Positions 21,635-33,205 of a stretch of DNA of 64,000 bases are shown piece after piece. A program made the translations under genes and the position numbers. A model generated the notes under the pieces. It saw only the letters and a list, made by a program, of their open reading frames with translations, was not told the origin of the DNA and did not search any database. Position 1 is the first letter of the stretch, and each line of letters opens with the position of its first letter. The DNA is from Tetraselmis striata (Eukaryota > Chlorophyta > Chlorodendrophyceae > Chlorodendrales > Chlorodendraceae), in NCBI GenBank assembly GCA_006384855.1, contig VCJN01003306.1, forward strand, positions 1 to 64,000, read 5' to 3'.

Positions 21635-24600
21635 CTGTGTGGCGGTGTGTGTGCCTGTGCGGAGGGGGGCTAGGGGGGTGAGGGGGGTAACAAAGGGCCT
21701 GATGGAGCAGAGACCGAGTACGCAGGGTGGCCACGGAGGGGGTTCCTCCTGCACCAGGCGTTCAGGGGTTCCTCTTGCACCAATACCAATGGGGTGAGGT
21801 ATGCCGCCAGCAACATACCAGTGCCTACAGGTGGGCGTTGCAGGCATCACCGCAGTTTTCCATTTATGTATACAAATGATTGTCAACGTTTATTTGCTTG
21901 ACCGCTTGCTAGACACCCGTCATCACATTGCTGCCACAACCCATTGCTGCGCTCAACCCAGAACAGCGCTGGGCCGGCTCCATACTGCGTAACATGACAG
22001 TTGTCCACAACAGGGGCATCGCGACCGGCAGTGCTGACGGCTGTCACTGAAACGTGGAGGGCCGAAGGGGGGGGGGGGGGGCATGGTGAGAAGGTATGTG
22101 GATGGTGGTGTTGGTGTGGGTTTGTTGGGGGGGGGGCGGGGGTGGAGAAGGTATGTGGATGGTGGTGGTGGTGGTGGTGGTGGTTTGGTGGGGTGGGGGG
22201 TAATGGAGCGCTTGATGGAGCAGAGGCCCCGCAGGGAAGTTGGCTCACGCGACACCGTCTCCCCTTTCCTCCCCTCCGCGTGCGCACAGGCCACCGCGGA
22301 GGGGCGCAACTACCGCGAAGCGGCCAACCTGCTGGAGGCGGTGTCGCAGCTGTCGGCCCACTTTGCCTCCTTTGGGCAGGTCCCAAAGGTGCGGCGCCCA
22401 CCCCGCAAAGGGGGAACGGGCGGGAGCGCCGGGGGGGGGGGGGGGTGGTGGTCGTCAATCTCTTCGCTTAACCCTTCCTTCCTTCCTTCCTTTCTCTCGA
22501 ACTCTTTTTTCCTCACTAGTTCCACCCCCGCTTGAGTCTGGAAACCCCGGAGCGGAGCTTCACGGACGGTGCGCGGGCAAGTCGCCATGATCCATGAGCG
22601 CTTCACTGCATGAGAACCCAGATGTCAGGCCGAGGTCGGGGGCGACGACTGCTGGGTAGATGACAGTGCAGCCTGACGTCAGTCCCGCCGGCATCGAGTC
22701 GCCACACCGGCGGCTGGCTGACCTGGAGGAGGGCTCTCCTACGGCGGCCAAGGAGTGCACACATACAAAAGCAAGGGGGGGGGGGGGGGGGGGGTTATGC
22801 TAGGGTATCAGGCAGATCCCAACAAGGGGGGGTGGGGGTGGGGGGGCGACGGATAGCGCTCCGTAGCTCAATACGAGCCCCTCTTTGGGCTGAACTTTGG
22901 CCGAAACTCAACGCGGCTCCTCATGGTTTCAGTCGGACGTGTCGCCTTGCGCGGCCATGTATGGTTCGACTGGTACTAGCTCCAGAGTTGCGTCCTGTCC
23001 GCCCTGCTTGTGCCCGCCGTGGGCCGCCACCTTGCGGGAGCTGACGCGGCCGGGCGGGCGGGGGGGCGCCAGGTGGCGGAGCTGCGCGGCCGCTTCAACA
23101 GCATCAAGGGCAGCCTGCGCTCCTACATCTTCGAGGACTTCAAGCTGCTGCACCTGCCCAACACCGACAACGCGAGCAACCCCGAGGTGCTCAGCCGCCT
23201 GCAGGACGCGTGCCTGGTGGTGGACACCATCGACCCCCAGGTGAGCTGGCCGGCCCGGCAGCCCTCGGCAGGTTGTCAGTTCATCCGGAATTCCTGTTGG
23301 GACCGGCCTGAATCTAGAGGCATTCGGCACTGACTAAGTCCTGAATTGCAACAAGGTGGGTTTTAGGGTTTGGCCTAAAACCCTTAACAGGTAGGATCGC
23401 GGCGGTGGAACTCAGGGCTGAATCCCGGGCATGAATTCAAGGATTCAGCCTCAATTTGGTCCTGAGTGTCTCGCAGACACTGGGGATATGAAATGTATAG
23501 TGAGAGTACAGCCAGCAGGACTCACTCAGGCCTGGATTCAAATATGGATTCATATATAAATTCCGCTGAATTCCAGCCTGAACTTAGGATTTTAGCATTT
23601 GTTCCGTCCTGAATTCACCTCATCACTTTCGGTATGGGGTGTGTTGGGTTCACAGCGGCATGTCCTGGGCTTGAACTCAGGCCAGAATTCTGCTAAAATC
23701 TCGACCTCGGCGGATTCCACTTCCCGCAAAAAAACTCTTGAAAATGGCCTGAACTGATTTCAGGCCAGAATTCTGCTAAAGTCTCGACCTCGGCGGAATC
23801 CACTTCCCGCAAAAATCCTCTTGAAAATGGCCTGAACTGATTTCAGGCTAGAATTCAGCTAAAGTCTTGACCTCGGCGGAATCCACTTCCCGCGAAAATC
23901 CTCTTGAAAATGGCCTGAACTGATTTCAGGCCGGAATTCAGATCAGGTTCAGCTGAATTCTGGCCTGAAATCAGTTCAGGGCATTTTTGAGAGGATTGTC
24001 GCCGGTAGTGAATTCCGCTGAGATCGAGACTTCAGGCTGAGGGGGCCGGGACTGCGGAGGTGTCAGCGCTCCGGGGTGTCTGAGCCCCCCCCCCCCCCCG
24101 CCCCCTTTCCCTGGCCACGCGCGCTGCCGTGGCGCCCAGGTGCGCGACGAGCTGGTGAACTACGTTTGCAACAAGGAGATGGCGGTGTACACGCAGATCT
24201 TCAGCGGCACGGGGCAGGTGGCCAAGCTGGAGAAGACGGAGCGGCGGTACCACTGGCTGCTGCGCATGCTGCGCGACAAGGAGCAGGTAGCCCCCCTCCC
24301 CCCCCCCCCCCTCCCCCCCCGCCATCCCCCCGGCGGTGTTGCGTGTGAGGAGGTGTGGTCCCGGGGGGTGGAGCTCAAGACGGAAGGCGTACCTGCAAGG
24401 CGCCCCCTCTGGGGAGGACGCGGGCCCCGGGAGGACGCCCGCAGCTGGGCCGCTTCGCCCCACACACGCTCCACCCCGGCCAAGATGATGCCATCGGGGG
24501 ACCCCTGCGACGTCCCCCACCTGAGACGGCAAGCAGCTCCGCAGCCAGTGCACCGCCTTGTGCCGCAAGCGATGAGCGTTGAGGGGCGTTTACCCCCCGA

Positions 24601-25399
24601 TTAGGGCGGTGAGCACGGGATTCCCGGATTCGCTGCTAGACGGGCATTGCTGGGGAATGCTGTCAGTCTGCGAGATGGCCTTATTGGCTACCGGTTGTAT
24701 GCGAGCTAAACACGGCTGAGCCCATGTACCCCTCCCCCTCCCCTCCCCTCCCCCCCCCCCCCCGCCTGCAGGTGTGGTCCATCTTCCCCAAGCACTGGCG
24801 CGTCACGCGCATCGTGTGCATGACGTTCTGCTCCATCACGCGAGCGCAGCTGGCGGAGATCCTGGACCACCAGGCCGGCAGCCTCGACGTGCAGGCGCTG
24901 CTGCAGGCGAGCCCCCCCCCCCCCCCCCCCCTTCCCTCCCCCCCCCTTGCCTCCCTTGCCTCCCCTTTCCAAGCCCAGCAATGTCCCTTCCTGGGCAGGC
25001 CACACTCACCCCCTCCCCCCCCCCCCCCCCCTGCTCTGTATCTCCCATTCCTTGGTCTGTCCGTGGGCTCGCCCCCTTCACACACACACACACACACACA
25101 TGCGCGCCCTGTTGCACACTATAACCTGGCCCCTCGATGCCCGTGCCTTAATCCCGACCACCCCCCCCCCCCCCCCCCCCCCCCTTTTCAAGATAAGCTC
25201 TGCCTTGTCGTCTGGTTACGCCTGGCCGCGATCTGTGCATGTAGTGGGATATACCCCCATTTGGATATGCCCCCATTCGACCCTTGGTCCCCCCCCCCCC
25301 ACCTTTACCCCATCTTTCCTCTATCGTTCCCTTACCCTTTCCTGCCTCCCTTCCCGGCCCCGCAATGCCCCTGCCTGGGGAGGCCAAGCTTGCTCAATC

Positions 25400-25430
<31 letters not shown>

Positions 25431-28400
25431 ATCCTCATTCATCATCCCGCGCACGTTAGTTGGCAGCTAACGTGCGGCAATGCACGGCCTCGCAGCATAT
25501 ATATTGAAAGCCCTTCTGATATACAGCAGCCACAAAATATGTACATATGCTGGCAGCCGCCACTGCTATATATTTGCGGATATCAGTAACCCAGCCTGCC
25601 CCCGCAAGCCCCACCTGCTATGCCTCTCCTGTGCTCTCACTCAATTGCACCCGGCCGCCTGCCCTGTTCCGCAACTCCCACAGGCGCTGCACCGCACGCT
25701 CGAGTTTGAGCAGGACCTGGCGCGGAAGTTTGGCTCCTCGGATGGGGAGGTGATGGACGAGGCTGCGAGCGTCGTGAATGCTGCTATGCAAGGCGCGGCA
25801 TTTGGGAAGGAGGGGAGGGGGGGGGATTTGTGCCGTGGGAGCCGGCGCACCGATTCAACCCCGGCGATGCCTTGTTGACAGTGAATTGGGCTCTGGGGTC
25901 CCAATTAACACTGCGAGTGTGTTGCGGGGTCTACTCGGTAGGTCCGGGTGTATAATTCTAATAAGTAAGGATATTACTGTTATTATTATTGAATTAGGTA
26001 CTATTGTTATTAGCAAATCATATCATTATTTAGCATATTCATTTGTTTCCCTCTTCGCGGGGTGGGTCAACAGCGCCAGTTCTGTTATATTTGCGGAGAA
26101 CGATAGGTGCGTGCGGGACATTCGCTATGGTCCGGCTGCCGCTTTGTCCATGGTCGGCCTCTGGCGGGTCGGGCGGGGTCTTTGTCGCAGTGGTGTTGTT
26201 ACCATGCCGGCACCCGTATGGCGGCTGTTCCAAGCGGTGGCACTTGGTGGTTGGGGGGGGGGGGGGGGGAGGTTACCATACCATACCATACCGTACCATA
26301 CCATATTACCTGGTAGTGTTCTCATAGGGACATTGCATCCGCTGCCTATGGGCTAAAGTACATCCGACCTCGGGCTGGCGGGCCGGCGGGTCGGCTTCTT
26401 GTGTTGGCCGGGGGTGCGACTGACGTACGGCGGCGGCGGTGGTGGTGGTGCAGAGATCACGGACCCGGAGCACGTGCGCGGGGAGACGGCCTCCATGGCG
26501 GCGCGCTCCGAGTTTGTGGGCTCCATCTCAAGCTGCTTCGAGAAGCACCTGCAGTGCTACGTGGACATGGAGGAGAAGACGCTGATGGGGCACGTGGAGG
26601 AGCTCATCAAGGCGGAGACGTGGACGGCGGAGGAGGGGCACGACGTGACGGTGCTGACATCCTCCACGCAGCTGTTTGCGTACATCAAAAAGTCGCTCAA
26701 GCGCTGCACCGGCCTCACCAAGGGCCGGGCGCTCTTCTCGCTCTACTGCGCCTTCCAGCGCGTGCTGCGCGCCTACGCCGCCAGCCTGCTCGCCCGAGTC
26801 CCCAAGACCGCCACGGGCCAGACGTCAGGCATCGCCACCAACAGCACGACCGACTGGCAGGTGGGGCGGGGAGCCCCCCCCCCCCCCCCCCCCCCCCCCA
26901 TCCCGCGCCCCCCTGACTCTGCGATGTTGCGATTTGCCTCGGCCCAGTGTGCCTCTCCGACTCGCGGCTGCCGTTCCACCCCCACCCGGCCCCGCTCCCC
27001 CCCCCCCCCCCCCCCTCTGTTTGCGCCGTGCAGATCAAGCTGGACAAGAGCGAGGAGCCCGTCATCTGCCTGATCGTCAGCACCTCGGAGTACTGCTACG
27101 AGACGGTAGGCGGGCTGGCGGAGAGCGTGGCCAACACGATCAACAAGGAGCACGCCGCCGACGTGAGCCGCCCGCTCGACATGTCATGGGACGAGCCCCG
27201 TGCCTGGCCGCTCCGCTATCAGTCAGGGCGGATGTGAACCGGCAATGTCGAGCCCCCCACTGGCTGAGCGGCTGGGGCGCGCAGGTCAACTGCGAGGCGG
27301 AGCAGGACGACTTCGGCAGCACCACCACCGCGTGCCTGGGCGTCCTCGTCCTGGGCATCGAGACGCGCCTGGACGACGCGCTGCGCAGCATGAGCAAGAC
27401 GGCGTGGGACCGCACCGAGTCGGTGGGCGACCAGTCGGACTACGTCAACACCATCACCGGCGTCCTCACGGATGCGGTAGCAACCCCCCCCCCTCTCCTC
27501 TGCCTGCAGCGGCATAGCCGGAGGGCTTCCCGACTTTTTTATTCTGCATTTGCCGGCACTTGCGAGCAGCCAGTCTTGCCTGCGGAGCTTCCGGGCCGGA
27601 CTTGCGTACAGCGACCTCGCCGCGGGCCCGCGGCTGAGCCTGTGCGCGGCCGCTGGGGTGGCGCCGCAGGGGCACTCGCTGTCGCCGCGGCTGTCGGACA
27701 ACCACTACCAGTTCTTCTGCGAGAAGCTCGCCGCGTCGTTCATCGGGCGCTTCAACGACGCCATCCTGCGCTGCCGGCGCGTGGGCGAGATGGCGGCGCA
27801 GCAGATGCTGCTGGACACGCAGGTGGGGGCGGCCGCCTCACCGTTGCTCCCCCCCCCCAGCGGATGCCGGAAGTGCCCCCCCCCCCCCCCCCCCCGGCAT
27901 TCATTGATTCCAAACGTCTTGTATCCAAACCTGGACTGATGCGTGGACCGCGGCTGCGCCAGGCGGTGCGCGCGGTGCTGCTGGACCTGCCAGTGCTGGA
28001 GCAGTCCGCCGCCCCGCCCGCCTCGTACACCAAGTTTGTCTCCGCGGAGATGGGCCGCGCCGAGCGGCTCCTCAAGGTGTCCGCTCCCACCACCCCTCGC
28101 TCCCGCCTGCCGGCGCTGGATGCGCTCGCCCCCCTCCTCCGTGAGATTTGCCCGTTACGCCCGGCTTCTGCTGTCGGCGCGCGGCTGAGCGGGTTAGCGG
28201 CGCGCAGGTTGCGGGCACGCGGCCGGAGACGGTGCTGCACACCTTCACGACGCTCATGCCGGAGGGCACCGCCGCGGAGTTTGGCGCCATTCTGGACCTC
28301 AAGGTGCGGGGTTGGCCGCGCCCCCCCTTCCGCGTTCTTTTCCTGTGGGTGGTGGTTATGTGCTCCGAAACCATATTCCGAACACCGCACGCCGCTTTGT

Positions 28401-29342
28401 CTGATGACGGCGATGGCCGTGCTGGAGGTTGGGGCTCCCAGAGTTTCCTCTGAGCGTATCCATGGGGTGAAGGATGCCTCGACCTGCATGACACGTGACG
28501 AGAACTCGAAACCGCGTCTGGAGCTGTGACGCGTTGCCGGATATGGGGCGCCTGTGATCGCCGCACTGCCACACGGAGGATGCTTGCTGGGACGATGCCG
28601 CGACGGCAGCATGCCGCGCTCGGCGCTCGATGACCGCAGCCATCGGTGACAGAGTTATCATGACCAACCGATAACTGGCATGCACTGGCACAAGTGCCAT
28701 TGGCCCGGAGCACTCGTACAGGGATGCGTCAATTGTTGCTCAGACGATGGGCGTAGCGTGATCCTACTGGAACGACTATTAGGCTTCATTAGCAGTCTTC
28801 AAGTCCAGTCATTCGGCCTGCCATATTCTGCCTCAGGGGCACTGCGGCTGCTCCGGTGCGGGGCTCACGCGTAGTCCGCTGTGGCCCTTCCACAGGGCAT
28901 GGGCAAGGCGGACAAGCAGCAGCTGATGGAGAGCTACGAGCGGCTGCGGCGCGGGGCCACGGGGGTGGACAAGCCCGCGGCCGGCGGCGGCGGCAGCGGC
29001 GGCACCGCGGTGCCCATCACGCCGTTCGGCGCCGCCTCGGGAAGCTCGAACTTCTCCTCCTTCACGTCGCGCATGGCGGCGGCGCGCTCAGGCGCGCGCG
29101 CGTCCGTCGCCGCCGCGGGCGGTGCCAACTTTTCGCTGCAGAACCTCAAGATGGGCGCCTCCAACTTCATGTCCTCCAAGAGCATGTCCTCCGAGACCTT
29201 CGACAAGGCCAAGAACGTGTTCGGGAAGGCCAAGTTCGGCATCGGCTCCTTTGGCATTGGCTCCTTTGCGTCGCGCGACTCTGCCGGCGGGCATCCCGGC
29301 GCCGGCGCGCCCTCCCCAATCAAGGAGAAGCCGCAGCAGTAG
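20419..29342 (+). CDS. VPS53: Vacuolar protein sorting-associated protein 53, GARP/EARP subunit
   Basis: Fourteen exons join in frame to 896 residues: 20419-20705, 21259-21466, 22290-22388, 23073-23240, 24140-24286, 24772-24906, 25684-25792, 26454-26860, 27034-27162, 27285-27476, 27670-27822, 27963-28076, 28208-28303 and 28896-29342. VPS53 is a rod-like subunit of GARP, which with VPS51, VPS52 and VPS54 tethers endosome-derived vesicles at the trans-Golgi network. Diagnostic stretches are [34 protein letters not shown] followed by [16 protein letters not shown], and [16 protein letters not shown] in the N-terminal half. The C-terminal half has [34 protein letters not shown] and a final exon beginning [17 protein letters not shown]. 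The last about 120 residues are a Gly/Ser/Ala-rich tail ending in an [14 protein letters not shown] to KEKPQQ segment, longer than I would expect. Introns 6 and 7 use GC donors in this model. Confidence 0.93.
21559..21633. repeat. (GT)n microsatellite in VPS53 intron 2
   Basis: About 37 uninterrupted GT dinucleotides followed by GT-rich degenerate sequence, near the 5' splice site of the intron. Confidence 0.98.
23350..24020. repeat. Repeat cluster in VPS53 intron 4
   Basis: A roughly 85-bp unit containing GACCTCGGCGGA and CCACTTCCCGC is repeated about three times between 23690 and 23930. Each unit joins GGCCTGAACTGATTTCAGGC to GAATTC. At about 23935-23985 the motif appears inverted (GCTGAATTCTGGCCTGAAAT), so the array can fold back on itself. 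It begins near a telomere-like patch (GGGTTTTAGGGTTTGG, 23357-23372). The intron is unusually long for this gene. Confidence 0.85.
24907..25683. other. C-rich VPS53 intron 6
   Basis: Holds four or more long C runs (about 24912-24933, 25018-25032, 25159-25183 and 25403-25430) and a (CA)n run (about 25080-25100). Proline-rich open frames across it are products of these runs. Confidence 0.85.
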
Positions 29343-29888
29343 GTGGCTTGGCCTGTACACAACCCGCGTGGAGTGCCGATTGAGTTGTATGATAGTGCAG
29401 CGGCCACACATTCGACCCACTCCTATCGACTCCCTTCACATGTGTCAGTCTGGCGGTGGGATGGGTCATATCGCTCTCATTGCAGCTCTGAAGCATTGGT
29501 GCATCATGGGGTAAGACTGCTGTCCGTATTCCACCACATATCAACATTCTGTCATTCCATCCGCCCCGAACCACCATCTGGGTAGGCGGCGCATCTATGC
29601 CAGGCAGCGGCATTTTATCGGTGTCGATATATGGACATGAATCATTTTCGTATGCATATGACACCAAAGGACCGCCAGAGGACCGCCTTGTCTTTTGCAC
29701 CGAGTGCTTGGTGTGCACCGTGTTTGTACATTGACATGCACTTGCTAGGCATGGTTGGGCAAGAAGTAGTACATCGTGCGCATAAACACAATTACAATAT
29801 TGACAGTAGCATAGCGGCAGCGCATGACTGCCGCTGCTGCTGCGGCCTTCACTCTTAGTCACCTGCCTCGACAACATGACCCTTAACA
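29043..29888 (+). repeat. Source copy (A) of the duplicated VPS53-tail module
   Basis: The last 300 bp of VPS53 plus about 545 bp downstream. Related copies are at 34938-35788 (same orientation) and about 47640-48505 (inverted). Only here is the VPS53 frame intact and joined to the rest of the gene. Confidence 0.85.
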
Positions 29889-30600
29889 ACTGCTTGCCAG
29901 CCAGGTATGTGCCAGTGCCTCTTGCTTATACTCGTACTCCACCACCCATGAGGGATTGAGGGCTGGCCACGCTGACTGCTGTTGGACCCACCGCAAGATG
30001 GGCACATAATCCTGCGCCACCCAAAGACATACTCGGGGGAGGGGGGGGGGGGCAGCCTGCCCTCTGCCCCCCCCATCAGCCCCTCGAGGTGCCCCTTATT
30101 TGGTGGCTGCAAAGAGGCACATCCTGGCTGCCCAAGGGCAGCTCTGCTCCCTCAGCCGCTGCAGCACCTCCAGGTGACCGCCATCCACAGCCCCGGGGAT
30201 GATGACGCGGTGCCATTCATGGCGATCCATGGACGCGCCCACTTCAGCACCTCCAGGTGCCGACGAAGCAGCAGCCGTGCTCGTGTTTATTGCAAGGGGC
30301 AGCCGTGCGCCTTCACCCACTTGAGCACATCCAGGTACCCTCTTTCGGCCGGTGCCCAGATGCCGGCAGTGTCTTTACTCCTGGGGCAGCCCTGCGCCCA
30401 CTGCAGCACCTCCAGCTGCCCCACTCTGGCGGACCAGCGGCACATCCTCTCCGCGCCGGGGCGGGCCATCATGCGCGCTACTTCATTCATCGCTGTAGGG
30501 ATCCATATTCCGTATCTCAATGGTGCGGAACGACATCAGCGCGGTCATTGCCTATCGCGTGCACGGCGGTGCAAGCCATTGGCTGGTGGCATGGAGTAGA
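29343..30600 (-). pseudogene. Ankyrin-repeat gene remnant convergent with VPS53
   Basis: On the minus strand three ankyrin-type helices are readable: GQLEVLQWAQGCP, GYLDVLKWVKAHGCPL and GHLEVLQRLREQSCPW, then GHLEGLMGG. These match the GHLEVLKWAREHGCPW repeat common in algal and protist ankyrin families. A stop at 30287 and a frame change near 30100 break the frame. Downstream a further minus frame (about 29880-29590) reads HDVLLLAQPCLASACQC and SGGPLVSYAYENDSCPYIDT; this frame is also readable in the inverted copy at 47640-47910, supporting past coding use. The 3' end runs into the VPS53 3' UTR. Function unknown beyond protein-binding repeats. Confidence 0.6.
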
Positions 30601-30984
30601 AGTCGTGTCAATTTGTGCTTCGGTGGCAGGCGCCTGTGGCGACGTAACCGGCATTAAGGCGTGTGAAACGCATCAATCATCCAGCCCGCTATGCGTATTT
30701 CTGGAAAATCCTGCTGGCCATTATTAGTAGGTGTTAGTTATCTAATTTTGCCTGGTTAGTAGGATTAAATGCAATTGATGACAATATATTTCATACAATT
30801 GTATTTCTACCCCCTGGTCAAATGCGATGAAATTACAATTCTACGGCACTACCGACATATTGCCAAATGTGGTTACAATGACTTACAATGGCACGTCCAC
30901 ATTTCGATGCGGAGGGGACAGCCCCAGCAAAGGATAGTTGATGTGCGCAATTGCTGCTGCTACAGGTACGCGTGGTCTATCCCT
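30601..30984. other. Short spacer, no gene seen
   Basis: AT-richer than its surroundings. No repeat or reading frame of note. Confidence 0.5.
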
Positions 30985-31759
30985 TCAAGAGCCCATCCAC
31001 CCCGGGAGCTGCGGGGCCTCACCCCCCTGGTTGTTGGAAAGCCTCAGTTGAGTCTGGTGGTTTTCCTCTGCGATATCGAACGCGGCGAGGCCGGCGGGTG
31101 CGGTGGGGTCGGCGGCAATACCAACGCTTGCCAAGCGCTGCACTTGCAGGGAGTCGCCCCGCGCAGTGATATTTTGCACCATCCAGCGCTCCAGGGTCTC
31201 CACCCTGACTTGCAGGCTTCTGTTGTCGATCTTGAGGCCCTCGACCTCGGCCCTCAGGCCCTCATTCTCGGCCCTCAGGCCCTCATTCTCGGCCTTCAGG
31301 CCCTGGACCTCGCCCCTCAGGCTCTCATTCTCGGCCTTCAGACCCTGGACCTCGCCCTTCAGGCCCTTGACCTCACCCTTTAGGCCCTCATTCTCGGCCT
31401 TCAGACCCTGGACCTCGCCCCTCAGGCTCTCATTCTCGGCCTTCAGACCCTCATTCTCGGCCTTCAGACCCTGGATCTCGCCCTCCAGGCCCTGGACCTC
31501 ATCCTTCAGGCCCTCATTCTCGGCCTTCAGACCTTGGACCTCGTTCCTCAGGCTCTCATTCTCGGCCTTCAGACCTTGGACCTCGCCCTTCAGACCCTGG
31601 ACCTCGCCCCTCAGGTTCATAACCTCGCCCTTCAGGTCGTTGTTCTCATCCTTCAGGCCATTGACCTCGTCCTTGAGGGTACCGACCTCCTCATGCAAGG
31701 CCTCAACCATGTCAAGGCTCGCGAGGGCCTTCTCGAAGAGCGGGAACCACTTCCCTGCT
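30985..31759 (-). CDS. Heptad-repeat coiled-coil protein (C-terminal exon or whole gene)
   Basis: From ATG at 31710 the frame encodes 241 residues. About 20 seven-residue repeats of the form (V/N)xGLKxE, such as VQGLKAENESLRGE, make an uninterrupted parallel coiled coil over about 165 residues. A short tail (VETLERWMVQNITARGD, then Pro/Gly-rich) ends at 30985. The frame extends upstream of the ATG as KWFPLFEKALASLD to an apparent 3' splice site (AAGCAG at about 31754-31759), so this may be a downstream exon. The repeats are also near-perfect at DNA level (21-bp multiples), indicating expansion. Similarity to any named protein would be coiled-coil bias; no function is assigned. Confidence 0.6.
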
Positions 31760-32249
31760 TAGCGAGCGACGAAGCCATAGTCATAAGAAAGTGTGCAATG
31801 GCGGTGGGTAACGGATATATAGTAGAATGACTATTTGGCTTTCCTGATAATTTCAGGTTGCCTCTGTGACGCATTTCTGGTTCAGAATTACAAATGGCGG
31901 GAGCCTGAAGCACTGGAAGCCGCGTTCTGGATAGATAGTGATTAAAGCCTGTAGAAATGTAATAGCTACAGCATTGCCGAGTTGATGGTGTCCGTATGAC
32001 ACTTTATGCCCATCAACTTTGGCAGTATTAAGCAGTCTAACAGTTTGAAGCCTCCCTCCCGTCTACGTCGCGGCACCGCTGTATATTCAGACGCTCGACG
32101 AAGTCCAACTGCGGCAAACAGTGGTAGTCGGAGCTACAGATACGGTACAGGCTAGACGACTGTGCGTGCGCGAGTAGCGACGGGCGGTCTGGATACTAGC
32201 CCGGTAGCATCTATGTACACTGTAAAGGCGAGTGTCCATCGGAGCCTAC
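31760..32249. other. Spacer or intron between two minus-strand reading frames
   Basis: No gene recognised. It could be an intron joining the frame above 32253 (GTGAGT donor) to the coiled-coil exon, but the phases I tried (2 into 1) do not match, so the link is unproven. Confidence 0.3.
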
Positions 32250-32612
32250 TCACAGCAGCCGCTTGTCTGAAGCTCGTCTGGAGTTAGGGGCAGTGGGCCA
32301 CGGCGGCACCGCCGCAGAGGCAGCATATGTCTGACGGGACACCGCCAAGCGCTTACCGTCCTTTTTGCCCGTGAAAACGACGCCTTCGATCCGGGCGGCA
32401 TAGCTGTTCTCCTTGTCGTGCAGCCTACTCGGCTCAAGCGGCCCAGGAGACACGACACTGTTCTGCCGGCCGGGGTGAGTCGAGAGGCTGCGCTTGATTA
32501 CGTCGCTACCCTTCGGCTTGCCGCTTCGCTTGGACACCTCTCGCACCTCGGTGGAACCCTGCGAGTCTGGTGATGCAGCGTCGTGGCTATTTGGGCTGCC
32601 TGTTGTCGCCAT
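32250..32612 (-). CDS. Unknown Ser/Lys-rich reading frame
   Basis: From ATG at 32612 it encodes 120 residues: a Ser/Asp/Lys-rich start, then SRLHDKENSYAARIEGVVF and TGKKDGKRLAVSRQ, ending at a TGA that overlaps a good 5' splice site (CTGCT then GTGAGT). It may therefore be the first exon of a longer gene. I recognise no domain; the ENSYAARIEGVVFTGKKDG stretch looks less random than the rest. Confidence 0.35.
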   Translation of the reverse strand: MATTGSPNSHDAASPDSQGSTEVREVSKRSGKPKGSDVIKRSLSTHPGRQNSVVSPGPLEPSRLHDKENSYAARIEGVVFTGKKDGKRLAVSRQTYAASAAVPPWPTAPNSRRASDKRLL

Positions 32613-33205
32613 GGTGAATCTGCAAGCGGCAAACAAGGGCGGTCGGGTGGTTAGTGGCAGTAAAATAATTTGGCCTTCGTGCCGACGAGCCGGGCAGCCG
32701 GCTCTGACGCTTGCCAGGATGCTGCTGTGGTCGAGACGAAGAGGCCCCGCTTACATTCAAACTAGTAAGCAGGATAAGCTCGGCACATACGCGTCAGCTA
32801 GGTTGCTTTGGGGCTCACTAGCAGGCGTCCAGAGCCAGCAGCTGGTGTAGGCTCGATGACACTGAGTGCGGGTCTCGGCGTTGCGTGGGCTGATTCAGAT
32901 ATGTGCTGACGGGCAACGGCGTAATCCGTAGTCCTCGTGGTGAGATCCGCCCGCGCGTCCGCGTAGCGGTTGGTCGGGTAAGGGAGTGCGTAACAATAAC
33001 AGGCAAATGCCGCCAGGCAAGCAAACGACCGAGCTGTCCCGGGAGGTATTTGTGTGCGTACCGGGTGGGTGCGAGGGGCGGTGTCTGGCTCTACGGGTAC
33101 TGCGAAATGGTGACCGGCCGAACTCGGGCCCTGCGGCTGGCGGGCATCTTAATGTTCGCGGGCTGTCCATAGTCAGGTACAGGTACCGGTACCGTGGCAC
33201 TGATG
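32613..33205. other. Spacer, no gene seen
   Basis: Ends with a short KpnI-like palindromic stretch (GGTACAGGTACCGGTACC, about 33176-33194) immediately before the 3' end of the truncated RT element. Confidence 0.45.

Noticed and set aside
20031-21886. Long minus-strand open frames opposite VPS53 exons 1-2
   Set aside because: His/Thr and Pro runs come from the (GT)n and poly-G tracts; no domain is present.
24724-25470. Proline-rich open frame across VPS53 exon 6 and intron 6
   Set aside because: After the real exon it reads only through C tracts; the following exon joins in frame without it.
26676-28529. A 617-codon plus-strand open frame
   Set aside because: It runs through VPS53 exons and poly-C introns in the wrong frame; the VPS53 exons in the correct frames match conserved sequence.
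31750-32255. Joining the 32612-32250 frame to the coiled-coil frame as one gene
   Set aside because: Donor phase 2 and acceptor phase 1 do not match with the sites found, so the two are listed separately.
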